DNA of 64,000 bases from an uncultured Lachnospiraceae bacterium (lineage in GTDB: Bacteria; Bacillota; Clostridia; Lachnospirales; Lachnospiraceae). The notes under the pieces are model-generated. The model was given only the letters and a program-made list of their open reading frames with translations. It was not told the DNA's origin and did no database searches. Made by a program: the position numbers and the translations under genes. Location: NCBI GenBank assembly GCA_902796005.1, contig CADBNF010000063.1:19182-83181 (forward strand), given 5' to 3'. This document shows, in pieces, positions 16,293 through 26,600 of this stretch; positions within the stretch are counted from its first letter, which is position 1; the number at the start of each line of letters is the position of its first letter.

Positions 16293-18740
16293 TCAGTAAT
16301 TTCTCCGCAGCGAGAAATCCTGGCTGTCCAGGGTCAGGTTCGGATTATAGTAGGGATCGCCGTCCCTTAAGATATCCGGCCATTTCGCCGCAAAGGTTTC
16401 GATTTCATGATTGAACCGGGCCACCTTTTCGGGAGAATCCTCCAGACCGCGGGATTTGGATTCGTAATGGTACAGCTCCGCGTAGGGGTTGTAAACAATG
16501 AGATAACCCTTTTCCCGTATCTTCATGCACAGGTCAATGTCGTTGAAGGCCACGGCCAGGTCCTCGGAAAGGCCGCCCACCTCGTCAAATACGCTGCGCT
16601 TCACCAGGCAGCAGGCCGCGGTCACCGCGCTGTAATCCTGGGCGGAAATAATCCGGTGGAAATACCCGGTCACCCCCTTCGGATGCATGACAAAGCAGTG
16701 GCCGGCAATGCCGCCGAAGCCCACCACCACGCCGGCGTGCTGGATGCTGCCGTCGGGATAATACAGTCTTGCGCCGGTCATGCCCACATCCGGACGCATG
16801 CAGTACCCCAGGAGCTCCTCCAGGCAGTCCGGGTTGATCATTTCCGTATCGTTGTTCAGCAGGAGCAGGTATTCACCCTTCGCATAGGAGGCGCCGAAAT
16901 TGTTGATGGCAGAGAAGTTGAAGCTTCCCTTGTAGTACACCATCTTCACCTTCGGGTTCTCCGCCTCCAGCTTTTTGTAAAAAGCGAAGGTTTCCTCCTC
17001 AGTACTGTTGTTCTCCACGATGATGTATTCGTAATTGGTATAGGTGGACTTGCTCTCTATGCTGTCGATACACCGCTTCAGGTCGTCGGTATGATCCTTG
17101 TTGGGGATAATAATGGAAATCAGCGGATCGTAAGGCCGGTGGTATTTCGTCCGGTAAAGGCCTGGATACTCACCCTTAAATACCTCGGCATCGATGCCGC
17201 ACCGGTCATAGTGGGCCTGCACCGCCTTCCTTCCGGTCTCAAAGGCATATTCCTTGCTTTCCGGGTTGTCCGAGGTGGAGGCGGAATGGGTGCGCCAGTG
17301 GTAAAGCACCTTCGGCACATGCAGGATGTGGTCCGTCTGCTCCACGCAGCGCAGGATCAGGTCGTAATCCTGGGCGCCCTCGTATTCCTCCCGCAGGTAC
17401 CCCGCCTTGTCCAGGAGAGTTCTTTTCACCACGGACAGATGGCTGATATAGTTGACCGTCCGCAGCAGGTCAATGTTGAAGTCCGGCTTCATGTGGGGCT
17501 CGAAGAACTCCAGGGAGGTCACGTCCGTCTTGTCCTCATCGGTATAGATGAATTCACCCTCCGGGTTCCGGTTCAGGGCCTTTACCACCTCGAAAAGGGC
17601 ATCCGGCGCCAGCTCGTCGTCGTGATCCGCAAAGGCGATGAATTCGCCTGCTGCCGCTTCGATGGCGGCATTGGTATTGGGCACGATGCGCAGCTGCCTG
17701 CCCGTATACACCACCCGGATTCTTTCGTCCGAAGCGGTCAGGGCCTCAAGGGCTTCCGTTAAGGGGGAATTCTCCCCGCTGCCGTCGGACAGCACCAGCT
17801 CCCAGTTGGCGTAGGTCTGGGCCTTCACGGAATCCACCAGCCGGTCCAGGAACTCCTTCGGGGTCTTATACAGGGGCACAACCACAGAAATCAGGGGCTC
17901 CCGCTCAAACCGGGTCTGCTTCTGCTCTTCCAGCTCTTCGGGCGTGGGAATGTTGTGGGACCGCCATTCCATGTAGGGAATCGGCTCGTCCTTGCCCGAA
18001 AGCTTGCGCATGATTTTCTTCGGCAGGGCGGCAAGGCCGTTCTGTTTGACGAAACGGATGGTCTTTCCGATATTTTCAAAAAATTTCGCCGTCTTTACCG
18101 CGCCGGCCGCCATGGGAATATGCAGGCTTTCCTCTCCGCCGCCTTCACTGACCAGGTGCAGGGTTACGGAGGGAGAATGAATGTCGTTTATCATCAGGGA
18201 GAAGCCGCAGCGCTCGTCAATGGCGCACTCCGGATAGGCCAGCTCCACATCCCCTCTTTTAAATCTGCGGCACTGGGCCAGCAGCAGGTCCCTGCCCTTG
18301 GCGTCCTCCGCTTTGATGTCCACATGGTTCCGGGAGGCCACCCAGCCGGTCACCGTGAGGGTATGCTTATCCTTGCGGATGATCTGTTCAATGAAATACT
18401 GGGGATCTCTGGGCTTTTTCCGCAGCACCTCGGCGCTGCAGGAAAACCATTTCTCCCTTGCGCCGCCCGTCACGGCATAGACGGTAAGCGCGCCGCCGGC
18501 GGCACTGCCCTCAGGCAGCTTTACCGTCACCAGGGCATTCATCAGTTCCTTCGCCTGGGCCATGTCGAACCGATCCTGGGAAAACAGCTCCTCCGATTCC
18601 TCAAGGGTGGTTTCCAGGGGCTTTCCCTCCAGCTCCGCCAGTACGGACGCATCCTTTTTCCAGATGCCGTATAAAAGCAGCAGACGGCTGTCCGTCAGGG
18701 AAAATCTGTCTTTTTGTACTTCCGGTTTCACACTTGCCAT
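16293..18740 (-). CDS. Dual-domain GT2 glycosyltransferase
   Basis: Cytoplasmic or membrane-associated 815-residue enzyme. The first 270 or so residues form an N-terminal region without a recognised catalytic motif. Two GT-A fold family 2 domains follow. The first starts near residue 285 (PLISVVVPLYKTP, acidic motif ADHDDE); the second starts near 545 (PLISIIIPNKDH, motif NNDTEM). Such tandem GT2 proteins build repeating cell-surface polysaccharides from nucleotide sugars. It is the last gene of the rfb/ABC-2 operon, so a rhamnose-type donor is plausible, but sugar specificity cannot be read from sequence. Confidence 0.88.
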   Translation of the reverse strand: MASVKPEVQKDRFSLTDSRLLLLYGIWKKDASVLAELEGKPLETTLEESEELFSQDRFDMAQAKELMNALVTVKLPEGSAAGGALTVYAVTGGAREKWFSCSAEVLRKKPRDPQYFIEQIIRKDKHTLTVTGWVASRNHVDIKAEDAKGRDLLLAQCRRFKRGDVELAYPECAIDERCGFSLMINDIHSPSVTLHLVSEGGGEESLHIPMAAGAVKTAKFFENIGKTIRFVKQNGLAALPKKIMRKLSGKDEPIPYMEWRSHNIPTPEELEEQKQTRFEREPLISVVVPLYKTPKEFLDRLVDSVKAQTYANWELVLSDGSGENSPLTEALEALTASDERIRVVYTGRQLRIVPNTNAAIEAAAGEFIAFADHDDELAPDALFEVVKALNRNPEGEFIYTDEDKTDVTSLEFFEPHMKPDFNIDLLRTVNYISHLSVVKRTLLDKAGYLREEYEGAQDYDLILRCVEQTDHILHVPKVLYHWRTHSASTSDNPESKEYAFETGRKAVQAHYDRCGIDAEVFKGEYPGLYRTKYHRPYDPLISIIIPNKDHTDDLKRCIDSIESKSTYTNYEYIIVENNSTEEETFAFYKKLEAENPKVKMVYYKGSFNFSAINNFGASYAKGEYLLLLNNDTEMINPDCLEELLGYCMRPDVGMTGARLYYPDGSIQHAGVVVGFGGIAGHCFVMHPKGVTGYFHRIISAQDYSAVTAACCLVKRSVFDEVGGLSEDLAVAFNDIDLCMKIREKGYLIVYNPYAELYHYESKSRGLEDSPEKVARFNHEIETFAAKWPDILRDGDPYYNPNLTLDSQDFSLRRNY

Positions 18741-18790
18741 GTATCTTCTTCTTTCTTCGTCTTATTCACCGCTTCAAAAATACCCCGGCC

Positions 18791-19402
18791 TCAGTTGCTG
18801 GAGAACAGGCGGTACAGGGCCCACATAAAGCCCCAGATAAACCATTCCGCCAGCAGCAGGGAAATAAACCGCTCCACGTCAAAGCCTTTGGTCTGGGTGC
18901 GCATCACCAGCACGGCATCGTATTCCGTACCGGATACCAGCAGGGGCTCCTCTTCCCCCGCGCCGCCCTGGAAATAGAAAATCACACCGTCGGCCGGCGT
19001 ACTGCCGGTCTGGGTAACCTCCAGGGTCAGGAGCCGGTCCTTACAGCCCGTAACCGGTCCCAGGAAGAAATCATGGACCTTACGGGGCCGGATCTCGGTA
19101 CCGCTTTCCGTCTTCTGCGCCAGCACCTCACCGGTTTCGGCATCCTTTAACGTCACCGTGACCTGCGCGGCGGCGTAGCTGCCGGAAAGATTGGCTTTGA
19201 GCCCTACGGCGTCGATGGTATCCTCCCGGGCGGTGAAGGTCTGGGAAAGATACTGTCCCTCCGTCATCACCGGCAGGGCCGTATAATTGGCGGTATTCAC
19301 ATTATTGTCATAAAGCCTGTGGGCTTTATAGGTATTTGCCAGGAACCAGGCCAGCAGCACCGTGCCGATGACTCCCAGAATTACCGGTAACTTTTTCTTC
19401 AT
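18791..19402 (-). CDS. Two-TM protein of unknown function in the polysaccharide operon
   Basis: 203 residues. An N-terminal TM helix (LPVILGVIGTVLLAWFLA) leads to an extracytoplasmic domain of about 140 residues rich in beta-prone segments (SQTFTAREDTIDAVGLKANLSG, then VTVTLKDAETGEVLAQ). A C-terminal TM helix (LLLAEWFIWGFMWALYRLF) ends the protein. The middle resembles jelly-roll, carbohydrate-binding-like domains, a guess from pattern only. It lies between the ABC ATPase and the glycosyltransferase gene with short gaps, so it probably acts in assembly or export of the same polysaccharide. Confidence 0.7.
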   Translation of the reverse strand: MKKKLPVILGVIGTVLLAWFLANTYKAHRLYDNNVNTANYTALPVMTEGQYLSQTFTAREDTIDAVGLKANLSGSYAAAQVTVTLKDAETGEVLAQKTESGTEIRPRKVHDFFLGPVTGCKDRLLTLEVTQTGSTPADGVIFYFQGGAGEEEPLLVSGTEYDAVLVMRTQTKGFDVERFISLLLAEWFIWGFMWALYRLFSSN

Positions 19403-19418
19403 CTGTCAAAGCCTCGCC

Positions 19419-20153
19419 TTATTCTGCGTGATTGTATTCCTCACAGTAGATGGCGGAATCGCCGAAAGCCCGCATGTTGCCGTGCTCCAGCCAGACCACC
19501 TTGCTGCACAGGCTTTTCACCTGTTCGATACTGTGGGAAACGAAAAGCAGGGTCGTCCCGTTATCCAGCATGTTTTTGATTCGTTTTTCGCATTTTTCCT
19601 GGAAACGGAAGTCACCTACCGAAAGCACCTCGTCCACGATGAGGATATCCGGCTGCCCGATGGTGGCGATGGCAAAGGCCAGCCGGGAAATCATACCGGA
19701 GGAGAAATTCTTCACCTGGCTGTTCATGAAGGGCCCCAGCTCGGAAAATTCCACGATATCCTCATAGAAGCTTTCCATCTCCTTCCGGGAATGCCCCAGG
19801 ATGGCGCCGTTTAAGAAAACATTCTCCCTGGCGGTCAGATCGAAGTCGAAGCCCGCGCCCAGCTCAATAAGGGGCGCCATGCTGCCGTATACGCTGACGC
19901 TGCCGAGGGTCGGCTTCATTACACCCGCGATAATCTTCAGCATGGTGCTCTTACCGCTGCCGTTTAAGCCGATAAGCCCCAGGGAATCTCCTCTTTCCAC
20001 CTCGAAGCTCACGTCGTTCAGGGCGAAAAAGGTCTCCTTTTTCACCTGCCGCTTCAGGGATTTGATGATGTACTCCTTCAGGCTGTCCACCTTTTCGGAG
20101 GAAAGGGAGAACTGCATGGATACATGATCCACCTTAACCATGATGTCTGCCAT
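19419..20153 (-). CDS. Polysaccharide ABC exporter, ATP-binding subunit (TagH/Wzt-like)
   Basis: Cytoplasmic ATPase subunit of an ABC-2 exporter, 244 residues. Walker A is GLNGSGKST. The signature motif is FSSGM rather than LSGGQ, as in TagH/RfbE-type ATPases. Walker B is DILIVDEVLSVGD and the switch His lies in FVSHS. The C-terminal glycan-binding extension of Wzt is absent. The start at 20153 has a strong AAGGAGGG site; the frame upstream has none. It lies directly downstream of the permease gene and in the rfb operon, so the cargo is presumably a lipid-linked, possibly rhamnose-containing polysaccharide. Confidence 0.92.
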   Translation of the reverse strand: MADIMVKVDHVSMQFSLSSEKVDSLKEYIIKSLKRQVKKETFFALNDVSFEVERGDSLGLIGLNGSGKSTMLKIIAGVMKPTLGSVSVYGSMAPLIELGAGFDFDLTARENVFLNGAILGHSRKEMESFYEDIVEFSELGPFMNSQVKNFSSGMISRLAFAIATIGQPDILIVDEVLSVGDFRFQEKCEKRIKNMLDNGTTLLFVSHSIEQVKSLCSKVVWLEHGNMRAFGDSAIYCEEYNHAE

Positions 20154-20163
20154 ACTTCCCTCC

Positions 20164-20940
20164 TTATATATGCAGGATGAACTGGTCCTGCTTTTTCGCA
20201 AACAGGGCCAGGCCGATAAGCAGCATCACCGCGCTTTCCGCCAGGGCAATCAGAAGATGCGAGAGCTTGAAGACGGTGCCGTTGAGCATGACGTCCCGGT
20301 ACATCATCAGGTAATTGGTGATGGGGTTGATCCGCACGATCTTATACAGCCAGGACGGCAGCAGGCTTAAGGCATAGATAACTGGGGTCAGGTACATCAG
20401 GCCGGTGGTGAATACGCCGTACAGATGCATGATGTCCCGGAATTTGACGGTGATGGTGGCCAGCACCAGCCCCAGCCCCAGGCAGAATATGACCAGCAGC
20501 ACCAGAGGAATGGGGAAAAGCACGATGGTCCAGTGGATTTCCACGCCCGTGGCAATCATAACGATGAGCAGGGCGCAGTGGGAAGCCAGCACATTGATGA
20601 GGCTGGACATAATCCTGGACAGCACGAACATGTATTTGGGAATATATACCTTCTTAAGCAGAGAGGCATTATTCAGAATGGCCGACATGGCAGAGGAGGT
20701 GGATTCGGAATAAAAATTGTAAATCACCTGGCCGCTTAAGATGTAGACCGGATAGTTTTCAATATCAAATTTGAACAGGTTTGAAAAAACGATGGACAGA
20801 ATGACCATCATTAAAAGGGGATTCAGCAATGTCCACAGAACCCCCAGCACAGATTTCCTGTATTTTGTTTTAACATCCCTCTCCACCAGCTCAGTGAGGA
20901 GAGGGATGAATTTTTTGAAATTTTCGATGTATTTTGACAC
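20164..20940 (-). CDS. Polysaccharide ABC exporter, permease subunit (TagG/Wzm-like)
   Basis: ABC-2 type integral membrane subunit, 258 residues with about six TM helices. The N-terminal amphipathic stretch is followed by TKYRKSVLGVLWTLLNPLLMM, the hallmark of the polysaccharide/polyol phosphate exporter family. It starts with GTG at 20940 with a weak GAGG site, 20 bases after the rfbC stop, and is followed by its ATPase gene after ten bases. Confidence 0.92.
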   Translation of the reverse strand: MSKYIENFKKFIPLLTELVERDVKTKYRKSVLGVLWTLLNPLLMMVILSIVFSNLFKFDIENYPVYILSGQVIYNFYSESTSSAMSAILNNASLLKKVYIPKYMFVLSRIMSSLINVLASHCALLIVMIATGVEIHWTIVLFPIPLVLLVIFCLGLGLVLATITVKFRDIMHLYGVFTTGLMYLTPVIYALSLLPSWLYKIVRINPITNYLMMYRDVMLNGTVFKLSHLLIALAESAVMLLIGLALFAKKQDQFILHI

Positions 20941-20960
20941 AGGCGTGCCTCTTCGCTTTC

Positions 20961-21536
20961 TTATGATCTCGTCTGTGCTTCCCGGTAGGCGGCAAAGCCG
21001 GGCCAGCGCTGATCCTTCTCGGAGATGATCAGGTCTTCCCTGGTCATGCCCTCGGGCAGGGGCCAGCGGATGCCGATCTCCGGGTCGTCGAAGGCGATGC
21101 CGCCCTCATCGTTCCCGTGATAGAAATCGGTGCATTTGTAGGCAAATTCCGCATAATCGGAAAGCACCAGGAAGCCGTGGGCAAAATTCTTCGGGATGAA
21201 AAACTGCTTTTTATTCTCGGCGGAAAGCACCACCCCGTGCCACTGGCCGAAGGTGGGGGAGCCTTCCCGCAAATCCACCGCTACGTCGAACACTTCTCCG
21301 GTAAGCACGCGCACCAGCTTGTCCTGGGGGAAGTTAATCTGGAAATGCAGACCCCTTAAGACGCCCTTCCTGGAGGCGGACTGGTTGTCCTGCACAAAGA
21401 CCTCGGGAATGCCGGCCTCCTTGTAGGCTTCATAATGGTAGGTTTCCATGAAGTAGCCCCGCTCATCCGGAAATACGGTGGGGGTAATGATCTTTACGCC
21501 TTCAATACCGCAGGTTTCTACGGTTATCTTTCCCAT
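20961..21536 (-). CDS. rfbC: dTDP-4-dehydrorhamnose 3,5-epimerase
   Basis: Third enzyme of dTDP-L-rhamnose synthesis, a cupin-fold epimerase of 191 residues. The catalytic His lies in VLRGLHFQ, and the FIPKNFAHGFLVLSDYAEFAYKCTDFY block holds the active-site Tyr and binding residues. A GGAGG site lies ten bases before the ATG. rfbA lies immediately upstream in the operon. Confidence 0.95.
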   Translation of the reverse strand: MGKITVETCGIEGVKIITPTVFPDERGYFMETYHYEAYKEAGIPEVFVQDNQSASRKGVLRGLHFQINFPQDKLVRVLTGEVFDVAVDLREGSPTFGQWHGVVLSAENKKQFFIPKNFAHGFLVLSDYAEFAYKCTDFYHGNDEGGIAFDDPEIGIRWPLPEGMTREDLIISEKDQRWPGFAAYREAQTRS

Positions 21537-21551
21537 ATTCCAGCTTCCTCC

Positions 21552-22424
21552 TTAACCCAGACCGTTGGCAACATCTACAAGATACTGGCCGTAGGCGGTT
21601 TTTAACAGCGGCTGCGCCAGGGCAAGCAGCTGTTCCCTGTCGATAAAGCCTCTCTTGTAGGCAATCTCCTCGATGCAGGAAATATACAGTCCCTGCCGCT
21701 TCTGGAAGGTGGAGACAAAGTTTGCCGCATCGATAAGGGAATCGTGGCTGCCCGTATCCAGCCAGGCAAAGCCGCGGCCGAGGGTTTCCACATACAGGGT
21801 GCCCCTGCGGAGGTATTCGTTGTTGACGGAGGTGATTTCAATCTCGCCTCTGGCGGAGGGTTTGACGTTCTTCGCAATCTCCACCACGTCATTGTCATAG
21901 AAATACAGGCCGGGAACCGCGTAATTGGACTTCGGATGCTCGGGCTTCTCCTCGATGGAGATGGCCTTGCCGTTCTCGTCGAATTCCACCACGCCGAATT
22001 CCCTGGGATCCTTTACATAATAGCCGAAAATGGTGGCGCCTTCCTTGCGGGAAGCGGCCTGCAGGAGAACTCTGGAAAAGCTCTGCCCGTAGAAAATATT
22101 GTCGCCGAGCACCAGAGCCACGCTGTCATTTCCGATAAATTCCTCTCCGACAATAAAGGCGTCCGCCAGTCCCCGCGGGGTTTCCTGCACCTTGTAGGAG
22201 AAGGAAAGGCCCAGCTGGCTGCCGTCTCCCAGGAGCTCCTGGAACACCGGCAGGTCTCTTCTCGTGGAGATAATCAGGATCTCCCGGATGCCGGCCAGCA
22301 TCAGGGTGGACAGGGGATAGTAGATCATGGGTTTGTCGTAAATCGGCATGATTTGTTTGGAAATTGCCTTGGTCAGGGGATAAAGACGGGTGCCGGCGCC
22401 GCCGGCCAGAATAATGCCCTTCAT
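21552..22424 (-). CDS. rfbA: Glucose-1-phosphate thymidylyltransferase
   Basis: First enzyme of the dTDP-rhamnose pathway; makes dTDP-glucose from dTTP and glucose-1-phosphate. The 290-residue product begins [18 protein letters not shown], the nucleotidyltransferase signature, with VLGDNIFYG and the metal-binding WLDTG later. Its start overlaps the end of rfbB by four bases, so the two genes are translationally coupled. Confidence 0.96.
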   Translation of the reverse strand: MKGIILAGGAGTRLYPLTKAISKQIMPIYDKPMIYYPLSTLMLAGIREILIISTRRDLPVFQELLGDGSQLGLSFSYKVQETPRGLADAFIVGEEFIGNDSVALVLGDNIFYGQSFSRVLLQAASRKEGATIFGYYVKDPREFGVVEFDENGKAISIEEKPEHPKSNYAVPGLYFYDNDVVEIAKNVKPSARGEIEITSVNNEYLRRGTLYVETLGRGFAWLDTGSHDSLIDAANFVSTFQKRQGLYISCIEEIAYKRGFIDREQLLALAQPLLKTAYGQYLVDVANGLG

Positions 22425-23500
22425 GCTTTATACATCTCCTCGTAATATTTCTGGTAATCGCCGCTGGTCACGTTCTTCATCCATTCGGCATGGTCCAGAT
22501 ACCATTCGATGGTCTTGCGGATGCCCTCTGCAAACATGGTTTCCGGATACCAGCCTACCTCGGCCTTGATTTTATCCGGCGCAATGGCATATCTTCTGTC
22601 ATGGCCCTTACGGTCCGTAACATAGGTAATCAGGCTTTCGTTCACCGCGGCCTTCCTGGGATCGCCCTCCGGAAGCTTTTCCGCGACGATTTCGATAATC
22701 AGCTTCACGATTTCGATGTTCTGCTTCTCGTTGTGGCCGCCGATGTTGTAGGTCTGGCCCAGCCGGCCCTTCTCCTGCACCATATCGATGCCCTTGCAGT
22801 GATCCTCCACGTACAGCCAGTCACGGACGTTCTTCCCGTCGCCGTAGACGGGCAGGGATTTGCCGTGCAGAGCGTTGTTGATCATGAGGGGAATCAGCTT
22901 TTCCGGGAACTGGTAGGGACCGTAGTTGTTGCTGCAGTTGGTGATGTTCGCCGGGAAGCCGTAGGTATCGATGTAGGCCTTTACCATGAAATCGGAGCTG
23001 GCCTTGCTGGCGGAATAGGGGCTGTGGGGATCGTAGGGCGTGGTTTCGTAGAAATACTCGCCCTCCTTCTCCAGGGAGCCGTAAACCTCATCCGTGGAAA
23101 CATGCAGGAACTTGTGATCCGGCCTGAAGCTGCCGTCCGGAAGCTCCCAGGCTGCCTTCGCCGCATTGAGCATGGTCAGCGTTCCCAGAACATTGGTTTT
23201 CACGAAAACGTCGGGATTCCTGATGCTTCTGTCCACGTGGCTTTCCGCGGCAAAATGCACCACCCGCTGGATATCGTTTTCCTCGAAAATCCGGTTCACG
23301 GCTTCGCTGTCGCAGACATCAGCCTTCACGAAGGTGTAGTTCGGCAGATTTTCCACGTCCTTGAGGTTTTCCAGGTTGCCCGCGTAGGTCAGCTTGTCAA
23401 GATTGATAATCCGGATTTCCTCTCCGTATTTTTTAAACATGTAATGAATATAGTTGGAGCCGATGAAACCGGCGCCGCCCGTTACAAGATAAGTACGCAT
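22421..23500 (-). CDS. rfbB: dTDP-glucose 4,6-dehydratase
   Basis: Second enzyme of dTDP-rhamnose synthesis, an extended SDR of 359 residues. The NAD site is [11 protein letters not shown], the ST/DE active-site run is STDEVYGSL and the catalytic pair is YSASK. The ATG at 23500 with AAAGGA upstream is preferred over an in-frame GTG two codons earlier. It is the first gene of a seven-gene operon driven by a consensus promoter. Confidence 0.95.
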   Translation of the reverse strand: MRTYLVTGGAGFIGSNYIHYMFKKYGEEIRIINLDKLTYAGNLENLKDVENLPNYTFVKADVCDSEAVNRIFEENDIQRVVHFAAESHVDRSIRNPDVFVKTNVLGTLTMLNAAKAAWELPDGSFRPDHKFLHVSTDEVYGSLEKEGEYFYETTPYDPHSPYSASKASSDFMVKAYIDTYGFPANITNCSNNYGPYQFPEKLIPLMINNALHGKSLPVYGDGKNVRDWLYVEDHCKGIDMVQEKGRLGQTYNIGGHNEKQNIEIVKLIIEIVAEKLPEGDPRKAAVNESLITYVTDRKGHDRRYAIAPDKIKAEVGWYPETMFAEGIRKTIEWYLDHAEWMKNVTSGDYQKYYEEMYKA

Positions 23501-23541
23501 AAACACGTTCCTTTCAGTATTTTTATTTTAACCGGCTTTTC

Positions 23542-23570
23542 ATTATATCATCTGGATGGGAATAATGCAA
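23542..23570 (-). promoter_or_regulatory. Promoter of the rfbBAC-ABC-glycosyltransferase operon
   Basis: Minus-strand TTGCAT (23565-23570) and TATAAT (23542-23547) with a 17-base spacer, about 40 bases before the rfbB start. Confidence 0.8.
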
Positions 23571-23574
23571 TCAG

Positions 23575-23608
23575 TTAAAAAGGCTTCCCTGTCAAAGGGA
23601 AGCCTTTT
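23575..23608 (-). terminator. Terminator of the CotH-LdT-Bsp operon
   Basis: On the minus strand AAAAGGCTTCCCT pairs with AGGGAAGCCTTTT around a five-base loop, ending in five T. It separates the upstream envelope operon from the rfb promoter. Confidence 0.88.
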
Positions 23609-23650
23609 CCGCCCGTTCTTTTCTTTTTTTATACAAATGGAAAACCGGGC

Positions 23651-26600
23651 TTATAGATAGGTGTTCAGCCACTGCATTACCTTGACGTGGCGGGAATTGT
23701 AAAGGTCCGCGCCGACGCCGTTGGGATTGGTGTTGTGGGCCCGCATGGAGGTGTAGATGTTCTCCATGGTCAGGTCCACGTTGTCTGCCTTCGCATCGGC
23801 GATAACCCGGCGCATGGCGGAAAGCCCGCCCAGGTGCCGGATGTTCGCGCAGAACATGGCTGCCTTCAGATCCGTAACGCCCAGCTCGATGGCTTCGTTT
23901 ACATAACGTTCACTCTGCTCATCCAGCAGCTGGTCCTGGACCTGTTTCCCGATATCCGTGGAAATGATGTTCTGGATGGCCACGGCCTTGTCGGAGCCCT
24001 TCAGGATGGTTCTTTCCCCGTTCTCCCCGCCGTAGGTGGACCAGTTGCAGTTCACCAGGTCGTAGGCGATGCCCGCCGTATCCAGTCTGGCAAAGGTCAC
24101 CGGATCCGCCAGCTGGATCCTGGTCAGCAGGTTTTTCGCCTCGGTGGCGTACCAGCAGCCGGCACCGATGGTGATGGCCCGCTCATTGCTGCTGTTGGTG
24201 TAGGCCATGGTGAAATCATTGTACCGGCAGTTTCCGTAGACCTGGCCGCCGGTTTCCACGGCGTAGAGGATTTTACGCATAACCTCCCGGGCATGGTCGT
24301 CAAACTCACCGGTATTGTACAGCCGGTAGGTGGTGGAGCCCAAAACGGTGCGGTTTCCGCCGTACTCCCCGTAAATATGGGTGTAGAAGGTGCCGCTGTG
24401 GGCATAGTCGCTCCGGTTTACGGTCACGGAGAAGGTGCCGCTCCCGTCGCTTTCCGTCCAGTTCCACTGAATATCGTCCTGGCCGCCCTCCTTGCTCCAG
24501 GTGGGGAAGGCCACCTCATCGGGTATGTGCCCGTTCATGGAAGCGTTGATGAGGGTAATCCGGCAGACATCGTCGGAAAGCAGCTCCGTTTTCACATAGT
24601 TCTCCGGCCTGAATTCCACATTGTCGAGGCCGATGAATTCTCCGTTGCCCTCCGCATCATAGGCATACACGTGGTTGATGTAGGTACCCTCCAGGAGATC
24701 ATGGTTCTTCAGGTTCACCGTTGCGGCAAAGCTGCCGTCCGTCTGTTCCGCCATATCGTACCAGACGAGGTTGCTCTGATCCGGCTCGGACCAGACCGCA
24801 ACCCGTACCCGCTCTATCTCGATATCCGTCATGCCCGGCACGGCGGTCAGGCGGTAGGTGCCCGCGCTTCTGTTGATATTTTTTGCACTGACCGAGCCCT
24901 TCGGCACGGTGTCCAGGGTAAAGGTGGTTTTCTGCAGGTAATACTCCTCTTCTCCCGCCTCGAAATACACATGGATATGATAGGTTCCGAGGCCCTTATG
25001 GTTCCGCATGGGGATGGCCACCGTGTATTTTCCGCCGTCTTTGCGGGCGGTATACCACACCAGGTCATCCTGGCTGTCCACTTCGGACCAGACCGCAAAC
25101 CTTACCTCGCTTTCCATGCCATGCAGCTGCGCGCCGTCAATTTCCGCGAGGAAAACCGCGCCGCCCTCCTGGGGCGTAACCGTAAAGGTGCCGGCCACGG
25201 GCCGCAGGTCCCTGTCCGCCGCGGCTGCCGTCATCATGCTGTTCTGGTAGCTTACCACCGTGCGGAAATGATACACCGTCATGGCAGAGCCGAAATGCGC
25301 CAGGGGCACATTGACCTGCACCTCTGACTGCGCGGCGGCTACCGGATATTCCTTCAGGTCAGACTCGTCCTCCGCCGTCCATACCTGCAGGGTCAGGGAG
25401 GAGCCGCTTCCGGCCTCGGGCACATGGCTTATCGTTACGGGTATCGACCCGCCTTCGGGTTCCCCGGTCTTCAGAAGGCCCGCCAGGAAGAAATTGGCGT
25501 AGCCGATGAACCGGGAGGCGCCGTTCTTCTCATAGCCGTAGACATGCACCAGGAAATTGCCGCCGTCGGGGAAATCCGAAAGATCAACCCTGGCCGTCCA
25601 TACCCCGTCCGCCTGCTGCAGGGGGATCCATTTCAGGTCGTCCTGGCCGTCCTTTGCACTCCACACGGCAGCCCGCAGGGAGGTAAGGACGCCGTAGCTC
25701 TTCAGCCCGGTTACGGTGATGTTTACCTGTCCGTTTTCCGCATCCACTTCGGAGGCCGCGCTTCCTTTGGAGGCTTCCACGGTACAGCCGCAGGAAACCA
25801 GGAAGCTCTCCCTGCCGGTGCCGTCCTTCATGTAGACATGGACGATATACCGGCCCATCAGGTTGCCGTGGTTGTCGAAATCTCCCTTAAATACATAGGA
25901 GCCGTCCGCTTCCTTTTTGTAATCGCTGTACCATTTCAGGTTGCTCTGGTTTGACGTGCTCCACACCGCGGCCCGCAGGGCGGTAAGCCCCGTGGGAAAT
26001 TCCGCATCCGTAATCCGAATGATGAATTCCGAGGAATCCGGATCAGCCGTCATCTCCGCCCCGCCGGCGGAGGGTCCTTTAACCGTTACGCTGCCGCCGC
26101 CGACAAATTCGCTCTTTCCCGCAGCCGTCGTGGCATAGCAGTGGATCAGGATCCTGCCGAAGCCCTGATGATTCCTTAAGGGGATTGTGGCTGAAGGCGT
26201 ACCGCTTACCCGGTACCAGCGCAGGTCATCCTGGCCCTTATCCTCCGTCCATACGGCGAAGTTATAGCTCGTATAGCCATTGTCCGCAGGAAGGCCGCCC
26301 ACGGCCGCCCGGATACTGCCGTCGTTTATGTCGGCGAAAAAGCCCTTCGGCATGCCTAAGGTCTTACTGGCCGAGGCCAGGAAGTATTCAAAACCGTTGC
26401 CGTCTGTGGTATACAGGTGGGCAATGTAGGTGCCGGAATGCAGCTTATGGTTCATCAGGCTGCATACGGCCTTCCCGTCCTCCAGGTCGTACCATTTCAA
26501 ATCGCTCTGGTCGGAGGCGCACCATACCGCCACATACAGGCTGTCAAAGCCGCATACGCTGGTCAGGCCCTCCGCGGTAATGGTAAATTCCCCGGTCGCC

